DNA of 64,000 nucleotides from Vespula vulgaris (taxonomy: Eukaryota > Arthropoda > Insecta > Hymenoptera > Vespidae). Location of the stretch: the NCBI RefSeq assembly GCF_905475345.1, contig NC_066602.1, positions 1,674,001 through 1,738,000 on the forward strand, written 5' to 3'. The position numbers and the translations under genes were made by a program. Of the stretch, positions 60,706 through 64,000 are shown piece by piece; position 1 is the stretch's first letter, and the number at the start of each line of letters is the position of its first letter. The notes beneath the pieces are model-generated. The model was not told the DNA's origin, did not search any database, and saw only the letters and a program-made list of their open reading frames with translations.

Positions 60706-61480
60706 TTAAGGACCACTTTTTTCTGTACCACCGTGTAAATCGTTTAGTTCTAATAACAATGAAATATGCGGACAGAGCAATTTAAAGTTGCACGAATCTT
60801 CACTTCGATATATTGACATTATCATTATTGACATTATTTTCCAAGAAATTCGACTTAAATGGAAATGTGACTCATCTTTATCCTCACCTTCGCATTCTTC
60901 ATCCCCTGTATCATCATTCTCTTCTCCATTTTCTTCAAAATTGATTCGCAGAACTTCCTTTTTGGTATCCTTCTGAATCGCCCTGAGATTTTCCTTATCG
61001 TTCCTAATCACCCGAATGGCATTGAAACATTATTACGGAACATATAATTTTCTAGCCAATTGCTGTCCAAATTAACATTAGTTCTATATTCAAAAGCACT
61101 GTCAACGTTATTGTAGATCCTTACTTTCCCTTCTCGACTGCGTTGAATATTTCTGAGGGTGGAACAAGATGGAATCAAAGAGGATTCCGGAAATCTTCTT
61201 TTGAAATGTAATCTTCTTTTCTACGAAGGAATATTTCCCCATTAGAGAAAACATTCCACTTTGACCCACGATCTGCGTGTACCGCCGGACGTCTCTTCGA
61301 CGAACCTTCTGAACGCAATCGATTATATCCTCTTAACGAAGCAGCTTACCTTTGGATCCTTTGAAGGGAGATATTTCCTAGCCTCCCACCTCCGTTCGAG
61401 CTTTATAAAACAATACTACATCGGGATCGAGAAGGTTCGTCGTCATGATCTTTAAAAATGTTGATTCCTATTTCTCTTTC
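60706..61480 (-). pseudogene. C3: C fragment, minus strand, frameshifted
   Basis: Relative to C1 and C2 the stretch near 61,026-61,040 is shorter (it reads ATTGAAACATTATTACGG), which breaks the core between ENYM and the IRxDKEN segment. The remaining 101-codon frame keeps KENLRAI and a 27-residue acidic stretch. The downstream sequence (SWKIMSIMIMSIYRSED) is like C2. It is a pseudogene by this frameshift. Confidence 0.5.
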
Positions 61481-62748
61481 TGGTTATTATTGATCACCTA
61501 ACGAGCACGATATAAAAGATGGTATTACGAGTAAGTTAGAGAGAAGAACGATGTTTCAAAAGGAAATGTCTGGCTATTGATTGCTGCATGATCATTTATA
61601 GTATTCCTTAGAAGCACTAGAAAAATTTTGGGAGACGTTGAGAATTTTAGATAATACAATTTCTCCGACCTATCTGTAATTCAATGTATGCTCTACATGA
61701 CGGAGATATATGCATATGTATTTTTTTTCTCATTTTTTAAAATTCGGCCTATAATATGAATTATCCCGTCACTGTCGGTGAACTGTAACGAAAAACTGAA
61801 AATTTCAAAGGAGGATTCGATACTTCTCATGCTGATCACTTCGCCGATTATACAGATTTTTATTATGGATAAAAGAAATCGGAAAAAAATATTGTTTGCA
61901 TAAATAACATTTTTGGCCGACGTTTGACAGATGGAAACAAAAAAATTTGGGTAATAACGCTCAAGATATTTTTGTTATGAGAAAATTTCAACCATATAAT
62001 TAATTCCTTTTCATTTAATATTAACGCTTGATACGGCGCGATGAATTACTCGAAGCTGATGCGTTTATCAAAATATGCAGTTCTGTAATGTGGAACATTA
62101 GATATGGGAGTCAATAGGAAATGGCAACAGTCAGTCGAATTGAAAGAGATTGGTCCACTAACCTGTTTCCCCCCACTCGTATCTCTTATGGAAGGTTCGA
62201 CCACGGAATAAGAAGTTTTGATTGACTAGCGTAAAACGCATTTAAATCGATAATGCGAAAAGGAAAATAAATATAACCAATGATTTTCTGTAAATTCATA
62301 ATCTTTGTCACTATGTAATAAGGAAAGAGAGAAGCTTGTTAACATAAATAATACAAAGAAAACAGAAGGTAATTTTACGAAACATATTTTAAAGCAATAT
62401 TTCTTGCTGGATATTAATATATATTTTTAAATATTTTAAACGATGAAACTGGGAAAGATATTAATAGTCTAAAGTAAAAATATTAATAGATTATCAAAAT
62501 TCTTTAGTTAATTTCTAATTGTAAATTGTAAAGAACAGAAGGTGTGAAAAAAAGAAAAGACCAGAAATAAAAAAAGGAAAATAATTTGTCCAGTTAATGG
62601 AAGTATCATTGGAAATTTTGCTTACTTACTTCCGACCCACGACATTTCGGCTCTTTCTTTCACATAATACGTGGTATTGATTAACTGCATAGAATATAAT
62701 AACTCCTTCCACCGAGCCACGCCTCAGAAATTAGCTAGTCACCCTACA
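61480..62748 (+). promoter_or_regulatory. Divergent intergenic region of C block 3
   Basis: N (61,800-62,060), U (62,120-62,260, GTAAAACGCATTTAAATCGA) and PE (62,625-62,700) are in the same order as in C blocks 1 and 2. Confidence 0.45.
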
Positions 62749-64000
62749 TTGCGGTTTGCGGAAGAAATTCTCCTGCAGAAGTCATCCTCTCAATAATTTT
62801 TGAAGGAGTAATACGCAAGTAAATGATAAAATTATGGCATATATATTCCTTTCGTCTCAAAAGAAACTTACAAGCTGTTCAAACAGTACTAACAATTTCT
62901 TAATTCTCACTAGTCTTTTATTCGTAATCGATATAAAGTAAATTTATCAGTAGTCATTAGTATATAATTTATTATAAAATTTCATTTCTATTGTGGTAAT
63001 GAAACTGATTTTCGTGATCAATGCCATCCTAATTATTATTTTGTTGCTTTTCGGAGAAGATACTTCATCTGACTTAAATGGGCGTAACCCAATGTACCTT
63101 TTATGGCTGCATAATTAAATGAACAATTGAACGTCTATCCTAAATCTTAACTAATTTACGAAATTTAAATTATGTCAGAGATATACGAGACTGAACGAAG
63201 GCAAAAGCAACTCCAATAGCTCAGAAGTATTGCAGAGGATCAAAATTGAACAATATCTGGATTCTACGTCCAAAAAAGATATATGGATTTCAACAAAGCT
63301 TAATATGATCATTAAACATTTGACATCCGAATTGAAACGCTCTTCCATTGGTACTTCCTGTTTTTCTTCAAATCCGACGATTCGTTCTACTTGGATAGTA
63401 GAAATGTCTGAACGTCAACGAGCGTAGGAAATGGAAACGTTTACCTCTTCAGTCTTATATTTCAATGGTAAATCAAACAGTGCTGTCTTTATCGAATGTT
63501 AAGATATTTTAGAGATAATATATAATTTTTTTATTTTAAAATATAATATGGAATATAAAATCTGTATCATAGGTATATTTTAGAATAATTTATTGAATTT
63601 TTATAGAGATTTTATCATGGCGACGAGAATATATCTATTGATGAGTTTCATTGAAGCATATTGAAGAAGAAGAGTGTTTCAAGAGGCAGTTGAAAATTAT
63701 AGCAAAGGAAGGAACAATGTTAGCTATTGTTCATGTATGCTTTATGTGATTGTGAATACCTAGGAAGAGGAAAAAGAAGAAAATACGAACGTGCTTGATG
63801 ATGAAGTTTCGAAAGACCAATCTGTTGCTGTTTTATAAAGCTTGGAACAAGGGTACGAAGAAATTGGAGGGATTTATCTTCTTTAAAGCATCAAACCGTG
63901 AACAGATTTAGCTAGAGGGTATATTCGAGTGTGCTCAAAAAGATTTGTCGATGAGGCGTCCGACGGTCCACGCGGGGTTAGGATCACAGGGGAATTATAA
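62748..64000 (+). pseudogene. C block 3 gene copy, cut by window end
   Basis: The E0 start is ATT (62,748), as in C block 2, and E1 is 62,999-63,059. E2 starts at 63,179, with the frame RYLDST-like open to 63,427 (MQRIKIEQYLDSTSKKDIWI). E3/E5 are fused from about 63,607 with E4 absent. The tail runs to the end of the window. The shared ATT start and E4 loss show that it was copied from the same source as C block 2. Confidence 0.5.

Noticed and set aside
1..64000. Retrotransposon, DNA transposon or integrated virus as the origin of the repeats
   Set aside because: I found no reverse transcriptase, integrase, transposase or capsid-like frame, no long terminal repeats and no consistent target-site duplications. 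Segmental copying of a gene unit explains the pattern better.
1..64000. CRISPR arrays, bacterial operons, rRNA or tRNA genes
   Set aside because: There are no regular short repeat-spacer arrays, no ribosome-binding-site-linked genes and no recognisable rRNA or tRNA sequence. The window is eukaryotic in character.
1..64000. Odorant or gustatory receptor cluster
   Set aside because: Tandem arrays of such genes are common in insects, but I see no seven-helix layout or known receptor motifs in the candidate exons.

Overview
The window is eukaryotic, very AT-rich DNA (about 70% A+T by eye) that looks like an arthropod, probably insect, genome. The signs are candidate exons of 45-245 bases separated by short AT-rich introns with GT/AG-like ends, (TG)n and (AAT)n microsatellites, and no bacterial-style operons. 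I recognise no housekeeping gene, rRNA, tRNA, transposase or reverse transcriptase. No stretch has a long intact reading frame; the longest is 154 codons. The taxon cannot be fixed from sequence alone.

Almost the whole window is an array of degenerate copies of one unrecognised multi-exon gene and its flanks, in both orientations. My model of the ancestral unit, from 5' to 3', is: a conserved upstream element (U); a short exon E0 (about 46-67 bases, always ending in phase 1); E1 (a possible signal-peptide exon in one frame); E2 (about 245 bases); E3 (48 bases); E4 (about 183 bases); E5 (about 100 bases); a basic 'tail' region; a 3' flank; and a GC- and CpG-rich module of about 170 bases. The two copies that keep every exon are G1 (minus, 8.2-9.9 kb) and G2 (plus, 14.4-16.8 kb). 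A related 3' fragment with an acidic C-terminus, called C here, lies at 11.1 kb (plus), 25.7 kb, 41.4 kb and 60.7 kb (all minus).

Layout: 1-20 kb holds older, more diverged copies, with inverted pairs of flanks and one long imperfect palindrome centred near 12,570. From about 20.6 kb to the end, large segments repeat: about 20.6-36.4, 36.4-50.2, 50.2-55.7 and 55.7 to beyond 64.0 kb. Each carries a rearranged X unit, in which E0/E1 remnants on the plus strand run into an inverted E2-E1-E0 segment and then a plus-strand tail. Three segments also carry a C block (25.5-29.4, 41.4-45.4 and 60.7-64.0 kb) with a minus-strand C fragment divergent from a plus-strand E0-E5 copy that has lost E4. The 40.5-45.4 and 59.7-64.0 kb segments look nearly identical and so are recent duplicates or recently homogenised.

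Taken together the window is best read as a fast-evolving tandem and inverted gene-family cluster consisting mainly of pseudogenes. If it is transcribed, the inverted copies could form long hairpin or antisense RNAs. The family's function cannot be assigned from the sequence. All alignments were made by eye, and exon borders are inferred from splice-like signals shared between copies.
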